Shown in pieces: positions 47,734 to 59,965 of a stretch of DNA of 64,000 nucleotides. Source of the stretch: Anisus vortex. Lineage: Eukaryota; Mollusca; Gastropoda; Planorbidae. Under the pieces are notes generated by a model, which did no database searches, was not told the DNA's origin, and saw nothing but the letters and a program-made list of their open reading frames with translations. The first letter of the stretch is position 1, and each line of letters opens with the position of its first letter. Made by a program: the position numbers and the translations under genes. The stretch spans positions 1,811,501 to 1,875,500 of the forward strand of contig OX421503.1 in the NCBI GenBank assembly GCA_949126835.1, written 5' to 3'.

Positions 47734-49094
47734 ACCTCCCCTAGTCTCAACACTACACAGAAATGGCTTTTAAAAGGGAATTATCTAAATTGTTTATTGG
47801 AAAGTTCAATGAAATCGCTAAAATAAATTCCATAAACGTGCCCAGACCAATAATTAAAAATTTAAAGCAACATTTCCTTGGTGTAGACACTCTTCTGAAA
47901 CATTTTCTCTTTGCATTACTTTTCTTAAAATGTGTATACAATGTTCATAAATTTCCTTTACCAGAAGTGTAGATATTAATCGTATTACTAGCCTACCTAC
48001 TATAGGACTGTCTGATTCCTTTATATCAAATTCCAACATATTTCCAACCTTTCCGGATTCCACCCACGAGAAAATTGTGTAGGCCTAGAATCTATATTGT
48101 CATTCATGTCCTGAATTTATTTTACTTTTACACCGGACAGTCTGCTAAAATATCGGAACGTCCGGCTCTAGGTAGGACACCTGGCAACCCAAAGTGTATC
48201 AAACTAGAATTCCCATGGACTGAGGCAGACATTTCTCTCTTAGGGTCCCGGCTTGTATCAGAACATGGTCAAACTAGACGTTGGTCAGGTGAGGGACCTT
48301 CCTAACCATTATTTAACGAGGACGTCCACATGATGTCCTGCGTTGGTAGTTTAGACACCTTAGCATGTCCGGTTCCACCTACAATGAAGTCGTCCTACCC
48401 ACGTGGAATGGCTTTAGTAAAACTTTTTAGAAGATACTGAGAACGTTTCTCCCCAATTCCGATGGGGTCGACCCCTAACTGTTTCGGCTAGTACAGTAAA
48501 AGATCTATAAAAATTGAATATATGTCACAAAGGCCTAAAAATGTGACATGTTCGAAGAATTTACAATTCATCATTTTGACATTTGCTTCCAAGCTATATT
48601 ACAATTTCTGCTCATGTAGGTTGGGAAAGTATGGGGAAACTAGCTTAATTTTTCAAGGCTATAATCGTCGCAAAACATTTCAAAAGAATCTTGAAAACAT
48701 TTGGAGGTATTTTCTATGTGTATTGAAAAATATCCATAATTATAATTTTTTCTTGAACTACGCAAATAATATGACACGGTAGAGTTTAGGGAAAAGTTGT
48801 GAACATTTTTGGCAATTTCAAATTGATTTTAGAGTTAGAAACCTGTAAAGTAAAACAGTTTAAGTTATACACTTTATAATTACTTGGCCTAATCCTTCAC
48901 TTTTTTTTGGGATGCAAGATTTATGTTATAATAGAGGTGAAATATTTAGAACCATATTTATTCCTAATCTATATCTAACCCGTCATTTAATCAGCAGTAA
49001 TTTTAGTTATTATTAGATATCCAGATGGGCCATAGCTATATATAGCAATGCATGTTCCTAAGTTGCTTGGAACCGTACAAGCATTCCCTATTAT
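47734..49094. other. 3' flank of gene E; no further gene seen
   Basis: An AATAAA at 47822 lies 89 nt after the stop. Near 48139-48190 a phrase ending cctggcaaccc resembles the element end at 11750. Short overlapping open frames (47753-48063, 48075-48305) have no motif or splice support. Confidence 0.35.
47822..47827 (+). promoter_or_regulatory. Polyadenylation signal of gene E
   Basis: AATAAA lies 89 nt downstream of the gene E stop codon. Confidence 0.5.
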
Positions 49095-49424
49095 CAGGAC
49101 CAGCTCTAGGTTTTTGACGCCCTAGGTGAAAACAAATTCTGCGCCCTCATTTAAGTGCCTTCGGCAGAGAGAGACTGAGTAGTGTTAGTGTTAGGGCATA
49201 CTTTCCTATTTTCTAAGACAACTTAATTAAAATACCCTTCGCCTTTCATTACATATAGTAATTCGTCTGCCTATGCTAGTAGTGCGCAGAAGTAATAAAC
49301 TTTAATTTGGTTTATATTTTTAAATCTCTAAATTAAAAAAAAAATCCTCAATTATGCGCCACCCAAAATTTTGCGCCCTAGGCGATCGCCTAGGTTGCCT
49401 ATATAGACGATCGAGCCGGCCCTG
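49095..49424. mobile_element. hAT-like MITE
   Basis: The left end caggaccagctctagg and the reverse complement of the right end cagggccggctcgatcg are inverted repeats; inside, gacgccctagg and cctagggcgcaaaa are also inverted. The flanks cctattat and cctataag share 5 of 8 bases. It is non-coding. Confidence 0.6.
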
Positions 49425-50134
49425 CCTATAAGTGTAGGCCTATAAGTCAGAAATCACAACCCTGAGACTTTTGGTACGCAGTATTGGAAGGCGTACCGAG
49501 TGTCCTCAAATCATGGTCCACAGACCAATCACACTCACTGCCTACCATTACCATAGAAGATTTGCAGTATTTATTAAGCGGAGGTTTTTGTTTTTATGTT
49601 TCTTTTTTCCAACCCTCTTCTGGCCGCCAACAGTAGGCTATAGCCCTACTAGAATACCCCATGATTAAAACGCGTGATGACACTTGCTCTTGATTATCAT
49701 AGATGTTTTGTTTGTTTTTTATAACATTATGATTTGTAATTAAAAAATTCATTTAATTAATAAGAGTTATTGTTGTTTTTTTTCCATTAAATAGATATTA
49801 CCGGGTATTTGAAAACATATTTTGTTAGGCCCCTATTAGGTCTAGGCTACTAGAAATATTTCTTAAAGGTAGATTTAGCAAAATATATTTTGTTATCTTC
49901 TATTACTAGAAATATTTCATAAAAGAAGATTTAAAAAAAAAGCACTAAGCAAGCATTAAAAAAAGCATTTAATATTAATTTTGAAAACCAACTTAATAAT
50001 TTATTAAAATAATCCGAAAGATAAAATCAAATATCTTAATCCTCATTTATCCAAGGACCAATTATTCATATATGCCTATATTTATCTGTTTTTTTCCGAG
50101 TTATGTTAGTAAAGGTCATGTGATGTTTTATATG

Positions 50135-50255
50135 AATTAACAGGAAAAGCCAACATCTTAACACCAGTTAAAGCAATAAGCAAGGATAATTGTTGGACTA
50201 GGGGATTATGACGCAATGTGCTTTTCTATAAAAGTAGCGTCTGCAAAAAAAAAAG
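50135..50255 (+). mobile_element. LINE 3' tail fragment
   Basis: The words aacaggaaaagccaacatct, gattatgacgcaatgtg and aaaagtagcgtctgcaaaaa match the terminal part of the common LINE. Confidence 0.5.
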
Positions 50256-50782
50256 AAATAATAGTAGGCCTAATCGTATATTTCACAACTAAATTATGCT
50301 ACAGTGGATTTTCATATGGAAATATTTTTGTAATAATAAAATAGCGTGTTTAACAGTTGCTGTGATTATATGTCCGTATCTTTAAGTGTCGTATGTTAAA
50401 GTGTCTGTGTTTATCTGTCGCGTGTTTAACGGCACACCAGTTCTGTCTATTGAAAGGGTTCACGTCAGCAACAGACTGATACATGAAGGCTGTATTAGAT
50501 CCTACTAGACTATTTAATGGAAGCACAATAGTGACTGATATTGATTTTTTTTTCACAACGTGTCCTATTAATTGAAACGTTTCTAGTAGCATATCTCTTA
50601 ATGACGTAAGCTTAGGTAGGGCCTTTATATCACGCACCTTGTTAGAGTTATATATTATGGTAGCGGCTAATTTACTAAGATAACGAGATAAAAATACATT
50701 CACATTACTTTACATCTAGGTCTATATATATGAATCTATATGTAGGGCTAGAGCCCACGCAAGCCTATATAGCGAACCAGGG

Positions 50783-52616
50783 CAGTGGTGTAGCTAGGGT
50801 CATCGGCGCCCAGGGACATGACACAAAGTATGCGCCCCTTGTCGATCGACAGGGGTCGATCGACAGATTTTGAAATTTTACTGTTTATATGATTCATTTT
50901 CGAAGCATCTGGTATTTGATGAAATAGAATACAGACTAATAATTCTCTATACGAATGTAAACAATTTATTTGGAAAAAAAATACTCTACTAATTATACAT
51001 GACTGAAATAGATATAGTCTACAACAATTTGATCCTCCTTGATTTGACTGTCACAAACTCGTCAATCACGTTGTCAATATTAATATTCTCAAGTGTTTCT
51101 CTTTCAATGCTAAAGAATGCAAGATCACTCAGACGATCTTGTCCCGTTGAAGCACGTAAATAAGACAAAATAAGCTTCAGTTTGCTGAAGGAACGCTCAC
51201 AGCTTGCAATTGAAACAGTAATTGTTAGAAGTACTTGCAGTGAAATGCGCAGATTCGGAAATACGTGATCACCATATGAAACAATAAAACCAAGAAAGAA
51301 GATCCAAAAGAGTTTCCGGTAGAACTTCAGTCCAGGCACTGAGCAGCATTTTGCAGTCTCCAATTTCTGTGCACAATTCGTGACCATTGACGTCAGTGTC
51401 GTAGAAATTTCCAAAATCTAAGCAATTTTGACGAAGTGTATATACATTTGTCTCAGTGAGACGAGTTTTGACGTCTAGTAAAAAATCCATTTTTTTTTAC
51501 GTAAACACCGTATCTCCTGTGGGAGTCTATCAATTACGCTGTTCATAACAAGTACAATTTCTTCTTCTGCAGAAAGTCCTGCATCTCTTGCTAATTCCCC
51601 AGCCATCCTCCGATGTCATCTAATCCTTATGCCAACCTCGATTCCCCAAGTTGTGTATCTGGTTTTTCTATTGTCTATTGCAAACTGGGCTCAAATTATC
51701 ACGAATGTTGACAAGTTCTTGCGCCAGCGATTCAAGATCAGATGTTGCTTCCTTGAAACTCATAGTAGGATCCTGCAACCATTTCTGGACACGATCAATT
51801 TTCCCAAGTATGATTTTTCAGAAATGTAACAAAACTAGGATATTAAAGTTTAATTTACCTGCCAGCAAAGTTTTTGCGTCACTTCTGGTTTCAGGCGTCA
51901 TAGTTGCATCTTCTGATAATTTTTCCAACAGCCCTACTAGTTCATTTAGTCCTTCATAAATAGCTTTGACAGCTTCTGATCGTGCACTCCAGCGTGTTTC
52001 GGACTCCCTCTTCACTGTGATTGGCACAACTCTTTTTGATTCTTCCCAACGCGTTGTTGAACGAGAGAAAAAATAAAATAATTTCAACTGTTCCAAAAAA
52101 TGTGATAACAACTGGATCCTGTTTAGTTGAGTGTAATCCAGCTAAGTTTAAGCTGTGGTTGTCACAGTTGACGAACATTGCAATGCTCTGTGATTTCTGG
52201 CACATATTCGCTGTTGAAGGCCGGATATTTATATGCCCAGTTATTACAGCAGCATTGTCATAACATTGTGACCGACAGTTGGCTAGAGGTATGTTATCAG
52301 ATTCCAGTTTCTCTACAATAACTTTTCAAGGCTTGTTGCGTCTTTGGAATGTATCCGAACAAAACCTAAAAATGATTATTTGATGGTTACTTTTTTAGTT
52401 TGAAAATCCACATCCACAAATCTGATGCCTTGAGAAAGCTGTTCTTGTAATGAAGATATTTGTGGAGCTCCAAAATTCAATCTTGCAAACGTATTTGGGA
52501 TACATTAGTTTGCATCAAAATAAAATAATTAGTTTTCAGTCTCATTTTGGCGCTACCTAACGTGGCGCCCGGTAACATATGTCCCCCCCCCCTGCCCCTC
52601 CCTAGCTACGCCACTG
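50783..52616 (-). mobile_element. Decayed hAT transposon (ZMYM1-like)
   Basis: The inverted ends cagtggtgtagctaggg (50783) and ccctagctacgccactg (to 52616) are flanked by aaccaggg (50775-50782) and caccaggg (52617-52624), 7 of 8 matching, a hAT target duplication. It carries the transposase relic described separately. Similar ends mark the MITE at 7260, and single relics (ggctacgccact) lie at 21792 and 37658. Confidence 0.8.
51019..52263 (-). pseudogene. hAT transposase pseudogene (zinc finger MYM-type 1-like)
   Basis: Reading down the minus strand, YDNAAVITGHI (about 52263) and NCDNHSLNLAG lie in one frame. KRESETRWSARSEAVKAIY (about 51990) lies in another. TVSIASCERSFSKLKLILSY and RLSDLAFFSIERE (51210-51100), the C-terminal hAT dimerisation domain, are in a third register. 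The order and spacing match the ZMYM1-like hAT transposases known in many animals. Frameshifts, an early stop and AT-rich interruptions show that it is dead. Confidence 0.8.
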
Positions 52617-53299
52617 CACCAGGGCAAAAGTTTCAGACCCTTTGCGTAATGTAACTGACGCCCCTAGAAGCGTCACCGCCGGGCATATGCCCCCTCTGCC
52701 CCCCCCCCCCCCCCCCATGAGACGGCACTGTTTAGAGCCTATGTGTCCAACATTATAGGCTATCCGAAGTTTTAATTAAATCCCTAGGATAACCAACATT
52801 GATAACTTAAAAGTTATGAAAATATTATGTTATTTGGGACCGAAATACGAATACATCTAATATTGATAGATTTATGACTTATAAGTTTTACAGACGTTCC
52901 CGCAGCCTATTATGTGTCGCGACTCCTTTGGAGGTCGAACGACCATTAGGCCTATTATACACGGGGGGGGGGGGGGGGCAGCTAAAACTATCGGAAAACG
53001 CACATATTAACTGGTCTGAGGTACCGAGGCCAAGACCAACATTATAGTACCTTAACTTAACCCTATCACATAAACCTGAAATGGTACGAAAAGTTTGTGA
53101 TGGGATTGGGATCGCGCCGGGTACTCGTATGTCATACGTATGTGGATGTAGGCCTATCTGCATGTGGGTCTAATGAACCTTTCCCTAAACTAAACACGAT
53201 CTGACTTCTGATAATTTCTTTTTTTAAGTCTTGAGTCTAGACGCTATAATATATATAGCCTAGGCCCTATAGTGGCCTCATAGAAACGAGCAGAAAGAA

Positions 53300-53425
53300 A
53301 AGTCAATAGCAGACGTGCAAGGTGCTGCCAGACCCCACGACCGCATCTTTTGTCTGCAGTACCTGCAACAGATCCTTCAGGGCCCGCATAGGACAGATAG
53401 GCCACCAAAGAGGCCACAAAGCGAC
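53300..53425 (+). mobile_element. LINE C-terminal zinc-finger relic
   Basis: The plus frame reads SFVCSTCNRSFRARIGQIGH then QRGHK, a CxxC...HxxxH finger. It resembles the terminal finger of some non-LTR element proteins (CxxCxRxFRARIGLxSHxRTH, family knowledge). The minus open frame 53441-53244 is its shadow. Confidence 0.55.
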
Positions 53426-53589
53426 TGGTAGACGTGATCATCCTCGGAAATGAGGGACGAACAACATATAGCCCAAAGGCCTATTATACTTTATTTATAC
53501 ATTTTCATTTATGTTAGTTAATTAGCCTATAAGCCTACTAGTAATATGTAAAGTATAAGTTGAAGCTTTCACGCTGCTAAATCTAGTTC

Positions 53590-53622
<33 letters not shown>

Positions 53623-53625
<3 letters not shown>

Positions 53626-53869
53626 TGCTTTTTTTGTAAAAAAATAGGTGCCGGTACTCAGTGATGGATTGCCTAACTTTTAAAGCAGTTTCGCATTTTA
53701 TATTTTAATTCTTATTGCGTGCAATTTTAAAATAATTCAATTTTAACTAATTAATAATATAATAAATTAATAATAAACGTTAAAATACAAGAAAAGTTAT
53801 CATTTTTTCCCCACATTGAAAAAGGTTACGGTACGCTGTGCCGGTGCGTACCGTCACAAAAAAGCACTG
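53623..53869. mobile_element. hAT-like MITE inserted in a TA repeat
   Basis: The ends cagtgctttttttgta and, reverse-complemented, cagtgcttttttgtgacg form inverted repeats. Both sides are tatatata. Inside lie ggtgccggtactca and tgccggtgcgtaccg. It is non-coding. The (TA)n host makes the 8-bp duplication uninformative. Confidence 0.65.
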
Positions 53870-55377
53870 TATATATATATATTAAATTAAATGACAAAAT
53901 TAGGTTTGTCTATAATATTTTATGGGGAGTTATGCTTGGAATGGCGATATTGCTGCTTGGCATATTTTTAGGCCGACAAATAAACTGAAAAAAAAAAGTT
54001 GGCAAGTTGGCAAGACTATTTTGGGTATTTCCGATTTGTTCTAAAAATAATAATATAATTAAATAAAATAAAAATAAATCTATAAATGAAAAAACATCTC
54101 TAACAGTAGCCCTACAGCCTTATAGTGTATTATCTTAAACATAATAAATTATTACAGAGTATAAGTTGAGATAGAAAATATTCAGAAATAATTATATGAA
54201 GCTCTAGGCCTATATGGTAAATACAGGGATTAAGATTTAAGGTTAAAGGAGGCTAAAGGTAATGTAAAATAATAAAATATATAATATTAGAATATATAAT
54301 ATAGGTATAGACTATAGTATAGGCATAGGCCCAGTATTGGGGTTATAGGCATAGGCCTATTTAATATTTAAAAATTTACTTTTTAGCCTAATTTTATATT
54401 TATTAAAATAATTAGCCTAAAGTTAAAGCCCTAAATACTTCAATGTCAATGTTTTAATATAATAATAGCCTACCATATTGAATAATAATATTGTAGGCCT
54501 AAGCTTATGTATAGACAGAGTATACAGTAGATCTAGTTAATAGGGCCTATACTGCCTATAGTATAATTATAGTTATAGACCTAATTTTAAGTGTTGCCCC
54601 ATACTATATATATATAATATATAGGCCTGTATATAGTAGGCTGACCGGCTAGGCTACATCGAACCCACCGTTTGGAGTGGTTTCGGTCGTAGTAGTAGTA
54701 ATAGGTCTACGCTACAAGATCATGGCTCATGGCATAATATATTATGGCACATATAATTATAATACTATTAATAGCCTAACCCAAACCTTAAAATTACACT
54801 GACAATTTTTGAAATAATTTAAATTGTTTGACTCACTCTTCTAAGCCAATCTATAAGCTCTACGTAATAGACTATATGACCACTGTGCCCCCATAGACTT
54901 ATTATAGGATAGGTATAAAAGGCTCTAGCGGTTAGCCTAATTTACAATTAATTTTTGTTGGAGCTGATCAAGCAAGCTGTGTTAACACTCAACATATATT
55001 TTATAAATTTAAGCTTTATAAATTGCTGTTGTAAACCATAAATGGTCAAAAATTTCATGGCTGGTAACTTCAATTTGGGATGCTGATTATTTAGATTTAG
55101 ACTAAATTTAGAACCTCTACTTGAAAAAAAAATTAGTCGGCTAAAACAAACAAACAAACACAAAAAAAAGACAAAATTTAGAATTTATTGTTTGAGCAAT
55201 AATCTTGAGGAACACACACCATTTCTCATTAAGTTCCCTTTTTTGGGAACTGTTATTGTATTAAACAAAGTTATAGGGTTATAACTTATAATAATTAACC
55301 TTTCATTGTACAAAAACGTATTGCTATAATTCAAGTTTTGGCAGCTGTTAACTACTGTAAACTATTTTTCATTTCAG
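53870..55377. other. No gene seen upstream of gene F
   Basis: AT-rich sequence with many TAGGCCTA motifs and a short SINE-like phrase (gaccactgtgcccccatag, 54877). No protease-like exon with TACHV or HPHG is visible upstream of gene F. Confidence 0.45.
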
Positions 55378-57694
55378 ATGCATTCAGATTTTGGTGAGTT
55401 ATCATATGATAGTTTTATTGGTCTTACAATTTATTTTTTTGTTGTCTCAAAGTAAAATTTAAAAACAAATCCTACTGCCATTTTCCTTTGTTACGTCACT
55501 AATTAGAGCTACAGTATATTAAGGTCAATTCGGAGCAAATAAATCACATCTGTTTCATTGTCTTTATTTCAGACCTATATTTATACCTAAGCACAAAGCC
55601 TATTATTAGTTAGAGGTAATCTAACATACGCAACATTGGTCAACCAGTTTCTGAGGCCATGGCTTACTAGGGGATGCGTGGCCCGCACAATGCCCAGCGG
55701 CCTATACTTTACCTCAACTAATGTCAAGTAGGCCTACCCATCAGAGCTGGGTATACTCAGGGACATCCTTGAGTCCCGGGAAGAATTCCTAGCCTTCACC
55801 AGGATTTGAACCTAGAACCTTCTGTACACCGTGCCCCATATTTTTAAAATTATGTTAAGATATTAGTTTTCCTGTTTTTTTCAGGCAACCCTTTCCATGC
55901 CCAGATGCCACTATAAAAAACAGATATATTAACTACATTTGTTCTTTAATATGGGATAAGAAATGTGCTTATATTTGTACGTTCATCTAAGCATTGTAAT
56001 AGATTGTGTTGAATTTCTAAGTTGAAATTTAATGCTTTTCAGATTTAATACTTTTTAGCCACCTAGGCAATGAAAAACTAATGCCATGCCACCTTTTTTT
56101 TTTCAGAATCTGAAATTCATGAGATTGATATAGATGTGGTGTACCCAGACTGTCACCCAATAAAAATGCAGATTTCCTTCGTTGATGTCGATGGTGTGAA
56201 CCTTAAAGTCAGGGAGGTCAGTACATTTGATTCTTCTAAATTATCTTGAAAATAAACCTTGCAGCAATAAGCTAAGTGCTATATGTATTGCTATGTTAAA
56301 AAAAAAAATTTATAGGAAAAAAAACAAGGAAACAAGATTTTTAAAAGGGGCAAAGTCAGCGTCCTCAACAGTCGCTGGACAGTTGTGGATTTGAGTCCTG
56401 ATGAAGGCTAGGATTTGTTCCTGGGTCTATGTGCCTGAGTCTACCCAGCTCTGACAGTTGAGGCTAAAAAGGTGGCTGGGCATTGTGCTGGCCACACAGT
56501 CCCCTTAAATGCCAGGGCCTCAGAATCTCTTGCTCGTTTCTTCACTTGCCCTATATATATCCACTCAATCTGAAAGAGATACTTACCGGTACGGTACTTT
56601 TTAGTAAAATAAAATTGTTTTACACTAATTCATTTAATAACTTGTTTTGGCAGATTAATGACAAACAAGAAATCAAAATGTGTTCATTTAGTATGATCTT
56701 TATTAGAAGTTTGTAAAACAGGTGGCCTGGGGCCACCACATAGTACATTAAGCCCTTGGGTGTGGCCCCCAGCAGAGGTTCTAATGTTGTTGTTTTTTTA
56801 TTCCTTGAATTAATAATGTAAATAGATTTTCAAAATGTTATGCAGTTCTTGCCTTATATATGACATAATGACAGAAACTGTCATAGTTTATGTTTTAATT
56901 AAATTCTTTTGTGTGTTCAGTGCTGGTTGTAATAAAATTGTTTTCCTTATTGGAGATGTTTCATTTTTCAAAGCAATTTTTTTTCAAATTTCAAACAAGA
57001 AGCATTTTTAACAATAGACACTAATTGAAAGTTTGCTAATAAATTTGAACATGCATTTGGCAACCCTTTATGTTAGTGTACAAGGGAAGTTTGAGTCCAT
57101 GTTCTCCCATACTGCTTGTATTGCAATTTTACCATTTGCTGTGCATTTTGTGTGTGTGGTGCTTTGAAGGGGATTGTGTAGCCATCCACGTTCTTTAGTT
57201 TCTGGGGTAATCCCATCATTGATAGATGGCAGACCATTGTGCTCCATTATGTTAATGCAACAAGAGTGTATGGTATTGAATATTGTTTATATTTATAGAA
57301 AAATGAAGGCTCTTATTAGTCTCTTAAATAATTTTTTTCATTTTGTTTTTATATATTTTATTTTGTTTTCATTTTTTATAGTAATTCACTGTAGTCAATA
57401 AAAAAAATGTATAAATTTTGTTTTTGTTTAAATCATAAATGTTAGCAATAATTTTAATTGATGTAGAGGCTTGTCCATTGCATTACTTTTACTTATGCTT
57501 TTTTTCTCCTTAAGGTAAAGAAAACTCTGCTCAACAAGAAAAACTGGCAAAAAAGATTGAACGACTTCAATTTAGTTGTAGTAAAAAAAAATGAGGTTAA
57601 TGTTTTACCGGATGATGAAGACATTATTGACTACTCTCATTTTTTCATGTCGGAAGGAGATGGCTGTCACCTGGAATTGAAACTCAGGCAGTAG
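55378..57694 (+). CDS. Gene F: stand-alone ubiquitin-like domain protein (~101 aa)
   Basis: Exons 55378-55393 (16 nt, MHSDF plus one base), 56107-56216 (110 nt) and 57515-57694 (180 nt, stop TAG) join phase 1 (ttttg/gtgagt ... ttttcag) and phase 0 (gggag/gtcagt ... cttaag). The 16-nt first exon has the same length and phase as the first exon of gene B. It directly follows an acceptor-like ttcatttcag, so an untranslated or coding exon may precede it. The domain reads EIDIDVVYPD, MQISFVDVDG, helix VREVKKTLLNKKNWQKRL, NLVVVKKNE, LPDDEDIIDYSHFF and CHLELKLRQ. The strand-helix-strand order and the acidic turn before the last strands match genes D and E. There is no Gly-Gly. AATAAA lies at 57860. 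Its introns hold three SINE or LINE pieces. Function unknown. Confidence 0.7.
55640..55850 (-). mobile_element. SINE-B copy, minus strand, in gene F intron
   Basis: The words accagtttctgaggccatgg, cccatcagagctgggtatac, ttgagtcccgggaagaat and aggatttgaacctagaacct, ending caccgtgcccc, match SINE-B in reverse. Confidence 0.75.
55880..56045 (-). mobile_element. LINE 3' fragment, minus strand, in gene F intron
   Basis: The words tttcaggcaaccctttccat, gcccagatgcca, aactacatttgttct and ttctaagttgaaatttaatg are the reverse complement of the common LINE 3' UTR. Confidence 0.65.
56345..56595 (+). mobile_element. SINE-B copy in gene F intron
   Basis: It runs from ggggcaaagtcagcgtcc through gatttgagtcctgatgaagg, gagtctacccagctctgaca and attgtgctggccacacagtc to a diverged 3' end near ggtacggtacttttt. 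Confidence 0.65.
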
Positions 57695-57859
57695 GACACA
57701 TTATATTATAATATCATGACATCAAAACATTTTAGTTCATTGACAAGTGCCTGACATAGGTTTCATTCTTTAATTAAGAAGTTAACGAGGCATAGACGAA
57801 ATGTGGTGATCTGGCAAGTTAGAGTGTTTTTTGTTCTTCTCAGTTTTGACGCACAAAAC

Positions 57860-57865
57860 AATAAA
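57860..57865 (+). promoter_or_regulatory. Polyadenylation signal of gene F
   Basis: AATAAA lies 166 nt after the gene F stop codon. Confidence 0.5.
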
Positions 57866-58192
57866 ATGACAGACTTATGCAGGGAGTGGAGGAAGTTTGA
57901 AAACATTTGACAAGTGTAGACATTGGGAGAAGTGGGTTGAGGTATATTGGCAGAAATTCTGTTACCTTCTGTATACTAAATATTATAGACTAAAGAAGTA
58001 GCAGATTTCCACCAAGTACAAAACTTGAGTAATTGGACTTAATATTTGCCCAATACAGGTGCAAAGGGAGTAAAAGTGCAGTTTCACTATCAAATGTAAA
58101 GCTTTTTCTCCTTGTAATATCCCCTTGACCCCACTAATCTATGACTTGTTAGTTGTTACACACTTGCCTATCATATCATATATATATATAAA

Positions 58193-59953
58193 TCTCAAAA
58201 GGAATATGTATGTGGCTGGCTGGCTGGCTGGCTGGGTATGTACATACCGCATAATCTTTTTAAATACTGGACATAAAAACGTGAAATTTGCTACAAATAT
58301 TCTTTGCGTTACGGCGGTGAACACTGTCAAGGTTTTAAACAAATTAAAATGACCGCAGTGGTCAGTTTGGTCAAAAAACGCGAATAAAACGACATATTTT
58401 GGGTTCATGTTAAAATTGCCGTTCCAACTTTTTATAGTTTTTCGATCGATCGCGCTAAAAAAATAAAAAAAAGGATGGCGTTGAGATTTTTTTCAGGATG
58501 ACGTCATCAAAGTTTGCGCAGAGATAGCTAGCCGGCTTTTCGTTATGACGTCATCAAATTTTGCGTATTCATTTAAAATTAACTTTGCTTCAACGTTTGC
58601 TAATGTACTTTATGAATGAATAAAACAAAATATATTCACGTTTTAATTTGCGTCGTAATTTATAGCGGGATATTTTTAAATTGTTATAATGGGTAATGAT
58701 TAATGGTTTTAATGGGTATCTTACGTTGTATCTGGCAAATACAAAATTCCTTCACGTTTTTATTCGTGTTGTTTATGTCCACAGAATAGGTATAAAACAG
58801 AATGCGCAATCGCATTTTATTTCTGTTTCGGGCAGTAATACCGACGCCATACTAAGCTTATTTAAACGCAGCGGTCCTGGTTACACTCTATATTTAAGCT
58901 TATAATTATATGGCGTCATCAAATTTTGCGTATTTATGCGTTTAAGAAGGGAACAAAATTTTGTTTTAATTTGCGTCGTTATTTGTGGAATGCAATATTT
59001 AAATGGTATAAGTTACCGGAAAATACTTTATCCCCGCTTAAGACTATTGTTTATAACTCCATGGGTTATTTTATCCAGTTCCGAGAACTGGGCACCTTTA
59101 GGCTTATCGCCTAGGTAACGGCCATTGTTTAAATTACCGGGCAATGTTTAAATTACCGGGCAATGTTTATAATACCGGGCAATGTTTATAATACCGGGCA
59201 ATGTTTAAATTACCGGGAAATGTTTAAATTACCGGGCAATGTTTATAATACCGGGCAATGTTTATAATACCGGGCAATGTTTAAATTACCGGGCAATGTT
59301 TAAATTACCGGGCAATGTTTAAATTACCGGGCAATGTTTATAATACCGGGCAATGTTTATAATACCGGGCAATGTTTAAATTACCAGGCAATGTTTAAAT
59401 TACCGGGCAATGTTTAATTTGCCGGGCAATGTTCAAATTGCCGGAACTAAATTTTTAAAGTTTTAATTCGTGTCGTATACGTTTTATAAACATTATTTCA
59501 TAAGGGTTTCATTTGTTATTGTTTTACATGTTGAATAGAAAATTTAATTCTAAGTTTGCTTCCAAAGCAACAATAAATAAATAAATAGCAAATAAACAAA
59601 AACAACACAACATAGGTCTGCGACTTAATGTTTGTCGTAAAAAAAATATATCAAACAATCATTAAAAAAAAAAAAGTACTGTCGAATGTTCTTAATCAAT
59701 GAATAGAACAAAATATATTCATGTTTTAATTTGCGTCGTAATTTATAGCGGGCAATTTTGTAATTGTTATAATGGGTGATGAGTAATGATTTTAACGGGT
59801 AATTCATGTTGTAGCGGGCAAATAAAAAATTACCTCACGTTTAAATTCGTGTCGTAGGTCATGCGGGCAATCTCATTATAACTGCCTGAGTAGTTAGAGT
59901 GTATGTAAACATAACTTTTAGCCGGTTCGGAGGACCGGGCACATAACGGCTTG
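58193..59953 (+). mobile_element. Helitron-like non-autonomous element 1
   Basis: It starts tctcaaaaggaatatgtatg in an AT-rich site (TC start after A), with a (ggct)n run just inside. It ends in a hairpin (gccggttcggaggaccgggc, 59921-59940) followed by acataacggcttg, then T. A TC start plus a 3' hairpin about 10 bp from the end fits Helitrons, though the end is CTTG rather than CTRR. The interior contains a 19-bp minisatellite. No Rep/helicase frame is present. Confidence 0.6.
59121..59445. repeat. 19-bp minisatellite inside Helitron-like element 1
   Basis: About 17 copies of ccgggcaatgtttaaatta alternate with the variant ccgggcaatgtttataata. Single degenerate units occur in element 2 (near 61220 and 61310), so the array probably expanded after the elements diverged. 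Confidence 0.95.
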
Positions 59954-59965
59954 TATATATATAAA

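Noticed and set aside
55378..57694. Gene F as the 3' end of a longer protease-like gene
   Set aside because: No exon with TACHV, FFYD or HPHG features was found between gene E and gene F on the plus strand, and the first exon has its own ATG.
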